DNA of 15,828 nucleotides from NCBI GenBank assembly GCA_016280345.1, contig JAEEGN010000277.1:1-15828 (forward strand), in the 5' to 3' direction. Positions 1-7,402 of this stretch are shown here, in pieces (positions within the stretch are counted from its first letter, which is position 1; every line of letters starts with the position of its first letter). This DNA is from Selenomonadaceae bacterium (lineage in GTDB: Bacteria; Bacillota; Negativicutes; Selenomonadales; Selenomonadaceae). The position numbers and the translations under genes were made by a program. Below the pieces are notes generated by a model. That model saw only the letters and a program-made list of their open reading frames with translations. It made no database searches and was not told the origin of the DNA.

Positions 1-1
1 C

Positions 2-421
2 TGGGCCGAGTATCTGCCGGAGGACGAGAGCTGGGCGGCGCTGAAGGTGGAGATGAAAGAACGCGGCTCCAAGGCGCGGCTCCGGGACGTCATTCAGCCG
101 CTGGCGGCGCGGCTGAACGCGGATCTCCTGATCGCCGTCGAGGTCACCAGCTTCTCTGAGTGGCGCTATATCAGCTGGGAGGGCGAAATGGTCATCGAGA
201 CCTCAACCCGACTGACGCTGTACGGCTATGACACCGCCCAGAACCGTCTCATCAAGAAGACGGCCGGCGGCTTTGATATCAACGACTACCATCCTTCCTA
301 CGAAGCCGGCCCGAAGCTGATGGAAGCCTTGGATGACGCGCTGGCGGAGGCCAACCTCCGGCCTTTGCTGCCGCCGAACCGCCCGGCCGGCCGGACAACC
401 GGCGGCCAATCCGCCGCCTGA
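2..421 (+). CDS. 3' part of a hypothetical protein (5' end outside window)
   Basis: The frame is open from the left edge to a TGA at 419-421, giving about 139 visible residues, so the internal ATG at 47 is probably not the true start. I do not recognise the family. The visible part starts acidic (WAEYLPEDESW), then has an alternating hydrophobic stretch around DLLIAVEV that looks like a β-strand, an aromatic-rich segment (SEWRYISWEG), another strand-like run (RLTLYGYD), and a Pro/Gly-rich tail (LLPPNRPAGR). No Cys, membrane segment or catalytic motif is visible in this part. A mixed α/β domain, possibly exported, would fit, but that is a guess. A hairpin terminator follows 22 bases after the stop, so this is the last gene of its transcript. 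The reading frame is convincing; the function is unknown. Confidence 0.75.
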   Translation, partial: WAEYLPEDESWAALKVEMKERGSKARLRDVIQPLAARLNADLLIAVEVTSFSEWRYISWEGEMVIETSTRLTLYGYDTAQNRLIKKTAGGFDINDYHPSYEAGPKLMEALDDALAEANLRPLLPPNRPAGRTTGGQSAA

Positions 422-442
422 ACCTCCGTCATAAGCAAACGA

Positions 443-473
443 CGCCGTCCCCTCCGGGGCGGCGCCGTTTTTT
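443..473 (+). terminator. Intrinsic terminator of the first gene
   Basis: The arms CGCCG(T)CCCC and GGGGCGGCG pair over 9 bp with one bulged T and a TCC loop. CCG and six T residues follow. It lies just after the stop at 421 and before the autotransporter remnant. Confidence 0.75.
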
Positions 474-485
474 ATTGCCTGTTCC

Positions 486-966
486 CGCCCCGCGAACGTC
501 ACCTTCGCGGGCGCGGCGGGGGACGCGACGAATATCAGCGTCACCCGTACCCAGCGCCCGGAAGCCAGCCGGCAAATGACGCTGGTCCAAAAAAACGACG
601 GTGACGGCACGGAAACCTTCCCGGGCACGACGTACAAAGTCAGCTCGACGCCGGCGGCCGCTACGACCGGGACGCGATGACGAGCCAGGTGCTGCGGATC
701 GGCGCCAGGTTCACGGCGAAGCAAGGCCGGTAGAATATCTACGGCGAACTGGCCTGCGAGCACGAGTTCGACGGCAAAGCCTCCGGCACGGCGGACGGCC
801 TGGCGATCCGGGGCGCGAACACCAGCGGCACCAGCGTAAGGGCGGAAAATGGCGCCACCATGACGCCGGGAGAAAACAGCCCGTGGAAACTCGAATGAAC
901 CTCTCCGGCTTCGCCGGGAAGAAGCCGGGGTTCAGCGGCGGCGCCAGCGTGGCGTTCATGTTCTGA
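486..966 (+). pseudogene. Decayed autotransporter fragment (outer-membrane β-barrel C-terminus)
   Basis: Three consecutive frames join into one protein. Frame 3 gives NVTFAGAAGDATNISVTRTQ up to TTYKV near 640. Frame 2 continues from QLDAGGRYDRDAMTSQVLRI, runs through a TAG at 731-733, and goes on as NIYGELACEHEFDG to WKLE near 895. Frame 1 finishes with NLSGFAGKKPGFSGGASVAF-M-F and a TGA at 964-966. Alternating aromatic/hydrophobic residues and the terminal Phe (V-x-F-x-F) are the classic end of an autotransporter or outer-membrane barrel that is inserted by the BAM machinery. The TAG sits where GRWNIYGEL would be natural (TGG to TAG). One lost base near 640 and a net loss of one base near 895 explain the frame changes. 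No start codon or ribosome site is visible, and most of the passenger and barrel is missing, so it is a 3' fossil. Family assignment is by pattern, not by search. Confidence 0.72.
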
Positions 967-1053
967 AGCGGAAAAATCCCGCCCGGCGAGAACGTCCCCG
1001 GCGGGAGGATGCAGCCGCCCCGCGACGATAAGGAAGCCATCGCCAGCCGCGAA

Positions 1054-1108
1054 AAGCACCGGGCCGGGGTTTCATCCGAAATCCCGGCCCGGTGCTTTTA
1101 TTTTGTCT
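1054..1108 (+). terminator. Very strong hairpin terminator
   Basis: A 19-bp stem (1054-1072 with 1079-1097), broken only by one G-T pair, begins AAGCACCGGGCCGGG and has the loop CATCCG. The T-rich run TTATTTTGTCTT follows. It was probably the terminator of the now decayed autotransporter gene. Because the stem also begins with AA and ends with TT, it may work weakly in reverse. Confidence 0.85.
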
Positions 1109-1121
1109 TGGTTTTGTTGTT

Positions 1122-1243
1122 AAACCTCACCTTCAGGGGAGCGGTGGGTGAGGTTCACTACCTTTCGCTTTGCGTAAACCGACATGCGGTGGAACCTCAT
1201 CCGACTCGCTTCGCTCGCCACCTTCCCCATAGGGGAAGGCTCT
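1122..1243. repeat. Interspersed palindromic repeat cluster
   Basis: AACCTCACC at 1123-1131 is inverted as GGTGAGGTT at 1147-1155. A second unit starts with AACCTCATCCGACTCGCTTC at 1193, contains a small palindrome around CGCTTCGCTCG, and ends in a perfect 8-bp hairpin CCTTCCCC-ATA-GGGGAAGG (1221-1239). The order "CCTCATCC, short palindrome, CACCTTCCCC-loop-GGGGAAGG" matches, from memory, a family of non-coding repeats scattered between genes in many Firmicutes. No protein is encoded. Copy number elsewhere in the genome cannot be judged from this window. Confidence 0.6.
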
Positions 1244-1554
1244 GCTACTCGTACTTTATTGCTGATAACAACAGATATCAAGCTGTTTTCAAATACTTTT
1301 GGGTGTGGGAAGTTTGTGATAGAATTTAAATTCTTCCCGAAGCGCCGGGGAAAAAGCGCCAACCGAAAATTGTTTCCCGTGAAACATTTCCTGAGAACGA
1401 TTCCCGAACTGTGGCCGATGGTTCTCCGGATAGATCGGCCGCTTTCATTGGCAGCGGCGGTGCCGCGACAACAGCCTCATGTCCCGCCGCGTACCCCGCG
1501 ATCAATGAGGTGAGGTTGATAATTTGTTTCATGTATGAATATTTTATAAACCGC
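1244..1554. other. Gene-free stretch with inverted repeats
   Basis: No frame here has a start with a ribosome site. It is clearly AT-richer than the flanking genes, notably near 1250-1330 and 1518-1560. It contains a parS-like site (1371-1386) and a perfect 7-bp inverted repeat GGCCGAT/ATCGGCC (1413-1419 and 1434-1440). AGGTGAGGTT (1508-1517) is the exact inverse of AACCTCACCT at 1123-1132, so the span 1123-1517 is bounded by 10-bp inverted ends. That resembles a small non-autonomous element, although no target duplication is evident. Confidence 0.5.
1371..1386. promoter_or_regulatory. parS-like ParB (Spo0J) binding site
   Basis: TGTTTCCCGTGAAACA differs at one base (C for A at position 7) from the conserved chromosomal parS consensus TGTTNCACGTGAAACA; the arms TGTTTC and GAAACA are perfect inverted repeats. 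It lies in non-coding DNA. In most bacteria parS sites cluster around the replication origin and load ParB/SMC for chromosome segregation. No parAB, dnaA or dnaN is present in the window, so an origin-proximal location is only suggested. Confidence 0.5.
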
Positions 1555-1583
1555 TTGCAATTTTATACCCTACATGGTATAGT
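1555..1583 (+). promoter_or_regulatory. Promoter of the small orphan gene
   Basis: The -35 is TTGCAA (1555-1560), the spacer is 17 bases, and the -10 is TATAGT (1578-1583). A TG one base upstream of the -10 (1575-1576) makes it an extended -10. Transcription would start near 1590, leaving a leader of about 20 bases. Confidence 0.75.
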
Positions 1584-1610
1584 TGAGATAAGAAAACGGA
1601 AAGGAACGTG

Positions 1611-2057
1611 ATGGAAATGGCAATCGCCCGGATCAAGCCGCGCAAGGCGGCGGAGCAACGCACGGAGACGATCGCCGGAGCTTATGGCGGCGATATTCGG
1701 GCGGCGCTGGCCGGCGTGGTATCGCTGGCGCGGCGGGTGGAGGAAAAGAGCGCCAGCCTCGACCTCGTGGAGCAGGCCGCCGTCCTCGACGACCTGCGGA
1801 TGGCGAAGAGCCTGCTGACCTATATCGGCGAACAGTATCTGAAGTCCGCCCCCGAGGTGGAGCGGTATCTGAAGCTCCGGGAGACCATCGGCCAGAAGAC
1901 CAGGAGTCTCGACCTTTACCGTTCCAAGTGGGCCGGCCGTCCCGACGGCGACCCGGAGAAGAAGCGGCTGGCGGCGAAAATCCGCGGCAAAGAGGAGGAG
2001 CTCCGGCTTCTCACTGCGCAACGGGAAGCGGCCGAAGCGGGCCAGCGCATCGCCTGA
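1611..2057 (+). CDS. Small charged helical hypothetical protein
   Basis: The product is about 148 residues with no family I recognise. It is rich in Lys, Arg, Glu and Ala and looks almost wholly helical. Examples are the amphipathic stretch from DIRAALAGVVSLARRVEEK, the middle LDLVEQAAVLDDLRMAKSLL, and a C-terminal coiled-coil-like stretch EKKRLAAKIRGKEEELRLL. There is no signal peptide, membrane segment or Cys motif, so a cytosolic protein is likely. ATG at 1611 is preferred because AAAGGA (1600-1605) is 5 bases upstream; an in-frame GTG at 1608 would sit too close. It is a single-gene transcript with its own promoter (1555-1583) and terminator (2094-2141). A structural, scaffold or nucleic-acid-associated role would fit but cannot be shown. 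Confidence 0.75.
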   Translation: MEMAIARIKPRKAAEQRTETIAGAYGGDIRAALAGVVSLARRVEEKSASLDLVEQAAVLDDLRMAKSLLTYIGEQYLKSAPEVERYLKLRETIGQKTRSLDLYRSKWAGRPDGDPEKKRLAAKIRGKEEELRLLTAQREAAEAGQRIA

Positions 2058-2093
2058 TACGGTGGGTTGAGGAATTCCCCGGGAAAAGAATAC

Positions 2094-2141
2094 GAGGCTG
2101 TCGCGTGAAGGAACGAACCTTCATGCGGCAGCCTCTTTTTT
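2094..2141 (+). terminator. Intrinsic terminator of the small orphan gene
   Basis: An 18-bp stem with a few G-T pairs (2094-2111 with 2118-2135, left arm starting GAGGCTGTCGCG) has the loop AACGAA and is followed by six T residues. It lies 36 bases after the stop at 2057. On the minus strand it is followed only by a weak T-rich run, so it could also back-stop transcription arriving from the minus-strand kinase. Confidence 0.85.
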
Positions 2142-2526
2142 CGCGTTTGATTTCCATTTAGCCGGCGCCGGTCGCTTTTTGAACGCCAAACGCCATTGAC
2201 AATCCCCTCAGCGATTCGCCTGATGACCGGCGTGTCCAATACGTCCCTGTTCTCTTCCCCTCTTTTTCCCGGGCGTTCGTCATCCTTCGCGTTCGCGACG
2301 GAAGACCCGTCCGGAAAACCCTGGAACGTTTCCGATGCTGCCCCCGCCAGGTCCCCCTGTCGCGCAAATCAAGTACCTCGCCCGTTTTTTCCGGGCATTT
2401 CCCGGTGGTCTCAAAATCCGTTTCGCTTACCCCGTCAATATCCAATCCAATTCTTTCTTTACGCGGGCTTCAAATTCGCCTTTGCGTTTAAGGATGGCCG
2501 CCGACGGACCGGGCGGGGCTCCTTTT
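2142..2526. other. Gene-free stretch downstream of the minus-strand kinase
   Basis: This 385-base convergent intergenic region is pyrimidine-rich on the plus strand (for example around 2245-2270 and 2445-2460). No ORF here has a credible start and ribosome site. On the minus strand the short run ILKRKGEFEARVKKELDWIL (about 2491-2432) ends at a TAA and looks protein-like, but it lacks a start codon, so at most it is a coding remnant. I see no clear terminator for the kinase; the only hairpin on that strand, CCCGG-AAAAAA-CGGG near 2380-2395, has no T run. Confidence 0.45.
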
Positions 2527-5500
2527 TTATTCCACGATCATGTTTTCCAGCGTCTCGAACAGGACGCCCGGCTCTATCGGCTTCGAGAGGTGGGCGTTGA
2601 GCCCCGCCTGCAGGCTGCGCTGCACGTCTTCGTCGAAAGCGTTGGCGGTCAGCGCGATGATAGGAACCGTTTTCGCGTCGTTGCGGTCCAGGGCCCGGAT
2701 GGCCTCCGCCGCCTCGAGGCCGTCCATCTCCGGCATCCGCATATCCATCAGGATCGCGTCGTAGTAACCTTCGGGGTGGGAGGCGAACATCTCCACCGCC
2801 AGCCGCCCGTTCTCGGCGTGCTCGGCTTCCATCTCGCGCATGCTGAGTATCTGCATCATGATCTGGGCGTTGACGCTCATGTCCTCGGCCAGCAAGATGC
2901 GGCGGCCCTTGAGTTCCGCTTTCCTCCGCGGCGGCGGCTGGTCCATCGACTTCCGCTTCAGAGTGTTCTTGTACTCTTCCAGCAGATTACCGGTGAACAG
3001 GGGCTTGGCGATGAAGCTGTCAACGCCGGCCTCCACCGCCTTGTCCACGATGTCGTCCCAGGCATAGGAGGTCAGGATGATGATGGCGCTCTGGTCGCCG
3101 ATGATGGACCGGATTTCCCGGGTCGTCTCGACGCCGTCCATCTCCGGCATCTTCCAGTCAACGACGATGAGGTTGTAGGGATCGCGGCGGGCGTGGCGGA
3201 GCTTGACCATCTCCACCGCCTCCGCCCCGGAGAGCGCCGATTCGGCGGCGATGCCCGCCTTTTCCAGCACCAGCTTGGCGTGCTCGCAGGCGATGGGATC
3301 GTCGTCCACGACCAGCACGTGCATCTCCTGGGGCCGGATCTCGATATCCCCTTCTCCCGACGCTTTCCGGCCGGAGTCCAGCAGGGTGACGAAGACGGTA
3401 AAGGTCGTCCCCACGCCCTTTTCGCTTTCGACCTCGATCTTGCCGTTCATCATCTCCACGATGCTCTTGGTGATGGCCATGCCGAGGCCGGAACTGCCGT
3501 ATTTGTTGCTGGCAGAAGAATCTTCCTGGCTGAAGGTATCGAAGATCTTGGGCAGGTATTCCTTGCTCATGCCGATGCCGGTATCCCGGATGAGGAAGCG
3601 CAGCGTCGATTTCCCCTCGAAGGCGGCGGTCTTTTCCACGAGGAAATCAACCCGGCCCCCCTTGGCGGTGAACTTCACCGCGTTGCCCAGGATGTTGATG
3701 AGGACCTGGCGCAGCTTGACGCTGTCGCCGATGTAGTAGTCGTCGACGTGGCCGATGATGCGGCAGGTGTAAGTCAGCCCCTTTTCCTGGCACTGGCCGC
3801 TGAAGATGGTGTTGACCTGCTCCATCAGCTTGGAGAAGGCGAACTCCTCGTTGCGTATGACCATTCGCCCGGACTCGATGCGGGACATATCGAGGATGTC
3901 GTTGATGAGGCTCAGCAGGTGATGGGCGGAAGTGTCAATCTTTTCCAGATAGCCCCGGACGGAATCCGAGATGCCCGCTTCCTGGAGCGCCATGCTGTTG
4001 AGGCCGATGATGGCGTTCATGGGGGTTCGTATCTCGTGGCTCATGTTCGACAGGAAAGCCGTCTTGGCCTTGCTGGCTTCCTCCGCCGCCCGAAGGGCGT
4101 CGCTGATGGCCTGGCTTTTCGCCAGGGAATCGCGCATCTCGGCGTCGATGTCGGTGAAGCCGGCGCCGACGGCGTGGACGATATGGTCGTCCCGGTCTTC
4201 GGCCTGGCGGACACCGGCCATCCGCAGCATCTCGTAGCTTTCGCCGCCGTCCCGCCGCACCAGATAGCGGTAGGTGATGACCGCTTCTTTTTCCAGTCCG
4301 GCTCGGATGGCCTTCGGCTCGATGAAGCGCAGGAAGCCTTCCCGATATTTCTCGTCCACGTATTGGTTGGCGTAAGCCGCGAATTTCTCGTGGAACGGGA
4401 AATGCTCACCCTCTTGCGGCGCGCCTTGGGTCCAGCTGCCCCGGCGATAGCACACGCCCTCGTCGTCGTCGAGATTGACGTAGTAAACGCTGCGGTAATC
4501 CGACGCCATGGCGGTGATCATGTTGTCCCGCTGGACTTTCTGCTGCTCCTGCGCCAGCAGCTCCTCCTGCAGGGCGAGCTGCTCCTCCAGCTCCTGCTGC
4601 TTCACCCGGTTCTCCGTCTCCATGACTTCCTTTTCCAGCGTCGTCTGGGCGGCCCGCCGCGTCTGCCGGATGATGAGACCGAACAGCGTCGCCAGCACCA
4701 GCGCCGCCAGAAGCGATTGAATCAGGCTGCGGCTGATGATGGTCTCGGAAATGGAATGTATCTTATCGTTGATGACACTCTCGCGGACCAGATAGGTCAG
4801 CATCCAGTCCGTGCCCTGAATGGGGATGTAGCAAAGGGTTTCCTGAATACCATTGTAGTTGAAGGAGACGACGCCCTCCTCCCCGCCGGCGAATTCCCGG
4901 CGCAAGGATTCAAGGGAGTAGCCTTCCTCGAAACGGGCCTGCTCCATGGCCTGGAGCAGATTATCCTCACTGGCGAGGCCGCCGAGGACGATGTTCGTCA
5001 GCGCTACGCCGTCCTTCGTGTAAATGTTGCAGAAGGTGTTGCTGTTCTTGCCCGATTGCAGGGAAACGCTCTGCAGCAAGCGATTCATGTCGATTTCCAT
5101 GAAGCAGGCCACCAGGTGCTTTCCCATGAAGGGCAGACGGTCTACCGGTATGGCGATGATGACCTTCTTGTTGTTGCTTTCCAGGTTCTTGATGGAAATC
5201 TCCGGCTCCGCCAGTCGCTTATAGTCGATGTGGTAGCGGCGGTCGATGTCCGTCTGGGTGCCCCGGGACGTATAGATGAGACCGTCCTCGTCCACGAAAG
5301 CGAATTTCTCCAGGTTGTAAAGCTGCTTCAAGCGCGCCTGGAATGCCTGCAGCTTCTCCACGCTGCTGAGGTCGCCCTTGTCCAGGAGCCCGACGGCGGC
5401 GTCCATGTTCCGGATATAGCCTTCCAGCGTGGAGGCGACGACCTGCTCGCGCCGGCCCGCCAGCTCGTCGAGGTAGAGCAGGCTGACCGCCCGGACCGCG

Positions 5501-5622
5501 CTTTCCATGTCCCGGCTGGCGCTCCGCCCCATCCAGAACGTGCCCGCGACCAGGATCACCGCGACCAGGATACTGCCCATCACAGCTTCCTTGATGATGC
5601 TGTTCTTCTGTCCCCCGTCCAT
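2527..5622 (-). CDS. Hybrid sensor histidine kinase, Cache/PAS input, HK-REC-REC
   Basis: The 1031-residue inner-membrane kinase has these parts in order: TM helix about 13-31; an extracytoplasmic domain about 35-285 resembling a double Cache fold (FAFVDEDGLIYTSRG at 107-121); TM about 297-319; coiled coil 325-367; a PAS-like region about 368-495; HisKA with H529 in [16 protein letters not shown]; and HATPase with N643/N647, DTGIGM (680-685) and SSGLGM. Receiver 1 has acidic residues 773-775, phospho-acceptor D822, T851 and K873. Receiver 2 has E913/D914, D960, T992 and K1014. Both receivers keep all key residues. There is no HPt or DNA-binding domain, so phosphate must pass to a separate partner, or the receivers regulate the kinase. 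A small extracellular ligand is the likely signal, but it is unknown. The start is supported by GGAGGAGG about 6 bases upstream. It is a single-gene transcript with its own promoter. Confidence 0.93.
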   Translation of the reverse strand: MDGGQKNSIIKEAVMGSILVAVILVAGTFWMGRSASRDMESAVRAVSLLYLDELAGRREQVVASTLEGYIRNMDAAVGLLDKGDLSSVEKLQAFQARLKQLYNLEKFAFVDEDGLIYTSRGTQTDIDRRYHIDYKRLAEPEISIKNLESNNKKVIIAIPVDRLPFMGKHLVACFMEIDMNRLLQSVSLQSGKNSNTFCNIYTKDGVALTNIVLGGLASEDNLLQAMEQARFEEGYSLESLRREFAGGEEGVVSFNYNGIQETLCYIPIQGTDWMLTYLVRESVINDKIHSISETIISRSLIQSLLAALVLATLFGLIIRQTRRAAQTTLEKEVMETENRVKQQELEEQLALQEELLAQEQQKVQRDNMITAMASDYRSVYYVNLDDDEGVCYRRGSWTQGAPQEGEHFPFHEKFAAYANQYVDEKYREGFLRFIEPKAIRAGLEKEAVITYRYLVRRDGGESYEMLRMAGVRQAEDRDDHIVHAVGAGFTDIDAEMRDSLAKSQAISDALRAAEEASKAKTAFLSNMSHEIRTPMNAIIGLNSMALQEAGISDSVRGYLEKIDTSAHHLLSLINDILDMSRIESGRMVIRNEEFAFSKLMEQVNTIFSGQCQEKGLTYTCRIIGHVDDYYIGDSVKLRQVLINILGNAVKFTAKGGRVDFLVEKTAAFEGKSTLRFLIRDTGIGMSKEYLPKIFDTFSQEDSSASNKYGSSGLGMAITKSIVEMMNGKIEVESEKGVGTTFTVFVTLLDSGRKASGEGDIEIRPQEMHVLVVDDDPIACEHAKLVLEKAGIAAESALSGAEAVEMVKLRHARRDPYNLIVVDWKMPEMDGVETTREIRSIIGDQSAIIILTSYAWDDIVDKAVEAGVDSFIAKPLFTGNLLEEYKNTLKRKSMDQPPPRRKAELKGRRILLAEDMSVNAQIMMQILSMREMEAEHAENGRLAVEMFASHPEGYYDAILMDMRMPEMDGLEAAEAIRALDRNDAKTVPIIALTANAFDEDVQRSLQAGLNAHLSKPIEPGVLFETLENMIVE

Positions 5623-5687
5623 TTTGCTCCTCCTCCGGCTATTCAGTCCCAGCCAGGCCGACCGTCTTGCAATGGTCCTTTCATTTA

Positions 5688-5716
5688 ATTCTAGCGATTC
5701 TCAATTCCTTCGTCAA
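5688..5716 (-). promoter_or_regulatory. Promoter of the Cache-type hybrid kinase
   Basis: On the minus strand the -35 is TTGACG (5716-5711), the spacer is 17 bases, and the -10 is TAGAAT (5693-5688). It lies about 65 bases upstream of the kinase start and downstream of the znuB terminator, so the kinase is transcribed independently of the zinc operon. Confidence 0.8.
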
Positions 5717-5766
5717 GGCAAACTTTGCGTTCGCCGAAAAGACCCGGCCGGGACAGGAGACGGAAC

Positions 5767-5799
5767 AAAAAAGCCGCCGGTTTTGACGGCGGTTTTTTT
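5767..5799. terminator. Terminator of the zinc-uptake operon (bidirectional form)
   Basis: The plus strand reads A6-GCCGCCG, loop GTTTTGA, CGGCGG-T7, a 13-bp stem including one G-T pair. On the minus strand it lies 34 bases after the znuB stop and ends in six T residues. A second small hairpin GGGGGC/GCCCCC (5816-5832) sits between the stop codon and this terminator. Confidence 0.85.
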
Positions 5800-5832
5800 C
5801 GTTTGGAAACCATTCGGGGGCCAGACGCCCCC

Positions 5833-6687
5833 TTACCCCGTTGCGCCGTCCCGCAAGCGGCCGGCGAGGGTACAGAGGAAGAAGGCCAGGGCGTCGATGG
5901 CGACGATGGTAGCGCCCACGGGAGTGCCGGCGACGATGGCGAGCAGGAGGCCGAGGAGGGCGCCGAGCACCGAAACCACGGCGGCGCCGATGGTGACGGT
6001 GCGGAAGGTGGCGAAGAGCCGCATGGCGGAAAGGGCCGGAAAAATCACGAAGGCCGAGATCAGCAGCGACCCCACGAGGTTCATGGAGAGCACGATGATG
6101 ACGGCGATGACGAGGGCGATCAGCAGGTTGTAGAGGCGGGCGTTGGTGCCCACGGCCCGGGCGAAGTCCTCGTCGAAGGTGACGTAGAAGATTTTGTGAT
6201 AAAACAGGATGAACACCAGCAACATCAGCAGCGACAGGACGGCGCAGAGCCAGACCTCTTCTTCCGTCAGCGTCAGGATGGAGGCGGAGCCGAACAGGGT
6301 GCCGCAGACGTCGGCGGAGATGTTGGCCGAGGGCGTGAACAGATGCAGCAGCAGGTAGCCGAAAGCCAGCGCCCCCACCGAGATCATGGCGATGGCGGCG
6401 TCCCCCTTGACGCGGGCGCTTTGCCCGCCCCGAAGCAGCCAGACGGCGCAGAGAATGGTGACGGGCAGGATGAAGGCGGTGCGGTTGGCGAAGCCGAGGA
6501 CGCTGGCCGCCGCCATGGCGCCGAAGGCAACGTGGGCGAGGCCGTCGCCGATGAAGGAGAACCGCTTCAGCACCAGCGTCACGCCGAAGAGCGAGGAGCA
6601 GAGGGCGATCAGCAGGCCCACGATCAGCGCGTGGATGACGAAGGGGTATTGGAGATAGAGCAGGAGCTTCGAGAGCAGGGCGTCCAT
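5833..6687 (-). CDS. znuB: Zinc/metal ABC transporter permease
   Basis: The 284-residue integral membrane protein belongs to the ABC-3 family (ZnuB/AdcB/MntB type). It shows about eight hydrophobic helices, beginning with HALIVGLLIALCSSLFGVTL, and the family-typical segments LVLKRFSFIGDGLAHVAFGA near residues 39-58 and NLVGSLLISAFVIFPALSA near 204-222. Its length is normal for the family. It would form a homodimeric channel moving the metal from the periplasmic binding protein to the cytoplasm. The gene starts one base after the znuC stop, so translation is almost certainly coupled. It is the last gene of the fur-znuA-znuC-znuB transcript, with a terminator just behind it. The zinc assignment rests on the neighbours; manganese permeases look very similar. 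Confidence 0.92.
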   Translation of the reverse strand: MDALLSKLLLYLQYPFVIHALIVGLLIALCSSLFGVTLVLKRFSFIGDGLAHVAFGAMAAASVLGFANRTAFILPVTILCAVWLLRGGQSARVKGDAAIAMISVGALAFGYLLLHLFTPSANISADVCGTLFGSASILTLTEEEVWLCAVLSLLMLLVFILFYHKIFYVTFDEDFARAVGTNARLYNLLIALVIAVIIVLSMNLVGSLLISAFVIFPALSAMRLFATFRTVTIGAAVVSVLGALLGLLLAIVAGTPVGATIVAIDALAFFLCTLAGRLRDGATG

Positions 6688-6688
6688 G

Positions 6689-7390
6689 TCAGCCCGCCTT
6701 TCCCGCCGGGGCGGCCAGCGCCGCCCGCCATGACCGGTACTCCGTCTGCGATCCGGAGAAGAGCCGCTTGCCGATGTGGAGGACGCGGTTGGCGAAGGGC
6801 AGGGCCTCGCTGACGTCGTGGGTGATCATCACGATGGTCATGCCGGACTGGTGCAGTTCCCGCAGGATGCGGTACATATCCGCCGTCACCAGCGGGTCGA
6901 GGCCGGCCACCGGCTCGTCGAGGAGCAGCAGCTTTCGCGCCGCGCCCAGGGCCCGGGCCAAAAGGACACGCTGCTGCTGGCCGCCGGACAAATCGCGGTA
7001 ACAATGGCCGGCGAGGTCCTCGATACCGAGGCGGGCCATGTTTTCCCTGGCCTGCTCCTTCTCCGCCCGATTGTAGAACGGGCGCAGCCCCATGCGGCCC
7101 TGGAAACCCGACAGCACCACCTCCCGCACCGAAGCGGGGAAGTCCCGCTGTACCGGCGTCTGCTGCGAAAGGTAGCCGATTTCGCGAGGCGTCAGACCGT
7201 CGCCGAATTCCACGCGTCCGGCCAGCGGCTTCCGGAGACCCAGCAGCGTCTTCATCAGCGTCGTCTTGCCGGCGCCGTTCTCCCCGACGATGCAGAGATA
7301 GTCCCCGGCGTTCACGCTGAAATTGAGGCCGGAAAACACCGGATGGCCGGGATAGCCGGCGGCCAGGTCCCGGCAGAGGATTTGCGGCAT
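6689..7390 (-). CDS. znuC: Zinc/metal ABC transporter ATP-binding protein
   Basis: The 233-residue cytoplasmic ATPase powers the ZnuB channel. All ABC motifs are intact: Walker A GENGAGKTT (36-44), Q-loop YLSQQ (Q76/Q77), signature LSGGQQQRV (134-142), Walker B LLLLDEP (154-160) and switch His in MITHD (H191). FPASVREVVLSG at 84-95 is typical of the ZnuC/AdcC branch. The ribosome site AAAGGAG (about 7403-7397) overlaps the stop codon of znuA, and the coding region ends one base before znuB, so the three transporter genes are tightly packed. Length and motifs show a functional subunit. As with the permease, specificity for zinc is inferred from the His-rich binding protein and the Fur-type regulator. 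Confidence 0.94.
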   Translation of the reverse strand: MPQILCRDLAAGYPGHPVFSGLNFSVNAGDYLCIVGENGAGKTTLMKTLLGLRKPLAGRVEFGDGLTPREIGYLSQQTPVQRDFPASVREVVLSGFQGRMGLRPFYNRAEKEQARENMARLGIEDLAGHCYRDLSGGQQQRVLLARALGAARKLLLLDEPVAGLDPLVTADMYRILRELHQSGMTIVMITHDVSEALPFANRVLHIGKRLFSGSQTEYRSWRAALAAPAGKAG

Positions 7391-7402
7391 GGCGTACTCC
7401 TT

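Noticed and set aside
1326..1532. 68-codon minus-strand ORF starting MKQIINLTSLIAGYAAG
   Set aside because: No ribosome site before its ATG, no family resemblance, and it runs across the parS-like site and inverted repeats.
1525..1540. Second parS-like sequence TGTTTCATGTATGAAT
   Set aside because: Six of sixteen positions differ from consensus and the right arm is broken, so it is consistent with chance in AT-rich DNA.
2335..5688. 1117-codon open frame on the plus strand
   Set aside because: It lies wholly antisense to the hybrid kinase, whose motifs are all intact; the translation is an Arg/His/Val/Leu/Asp-rich shadow typical of GC-rich genes, with no domain or ribosome site.
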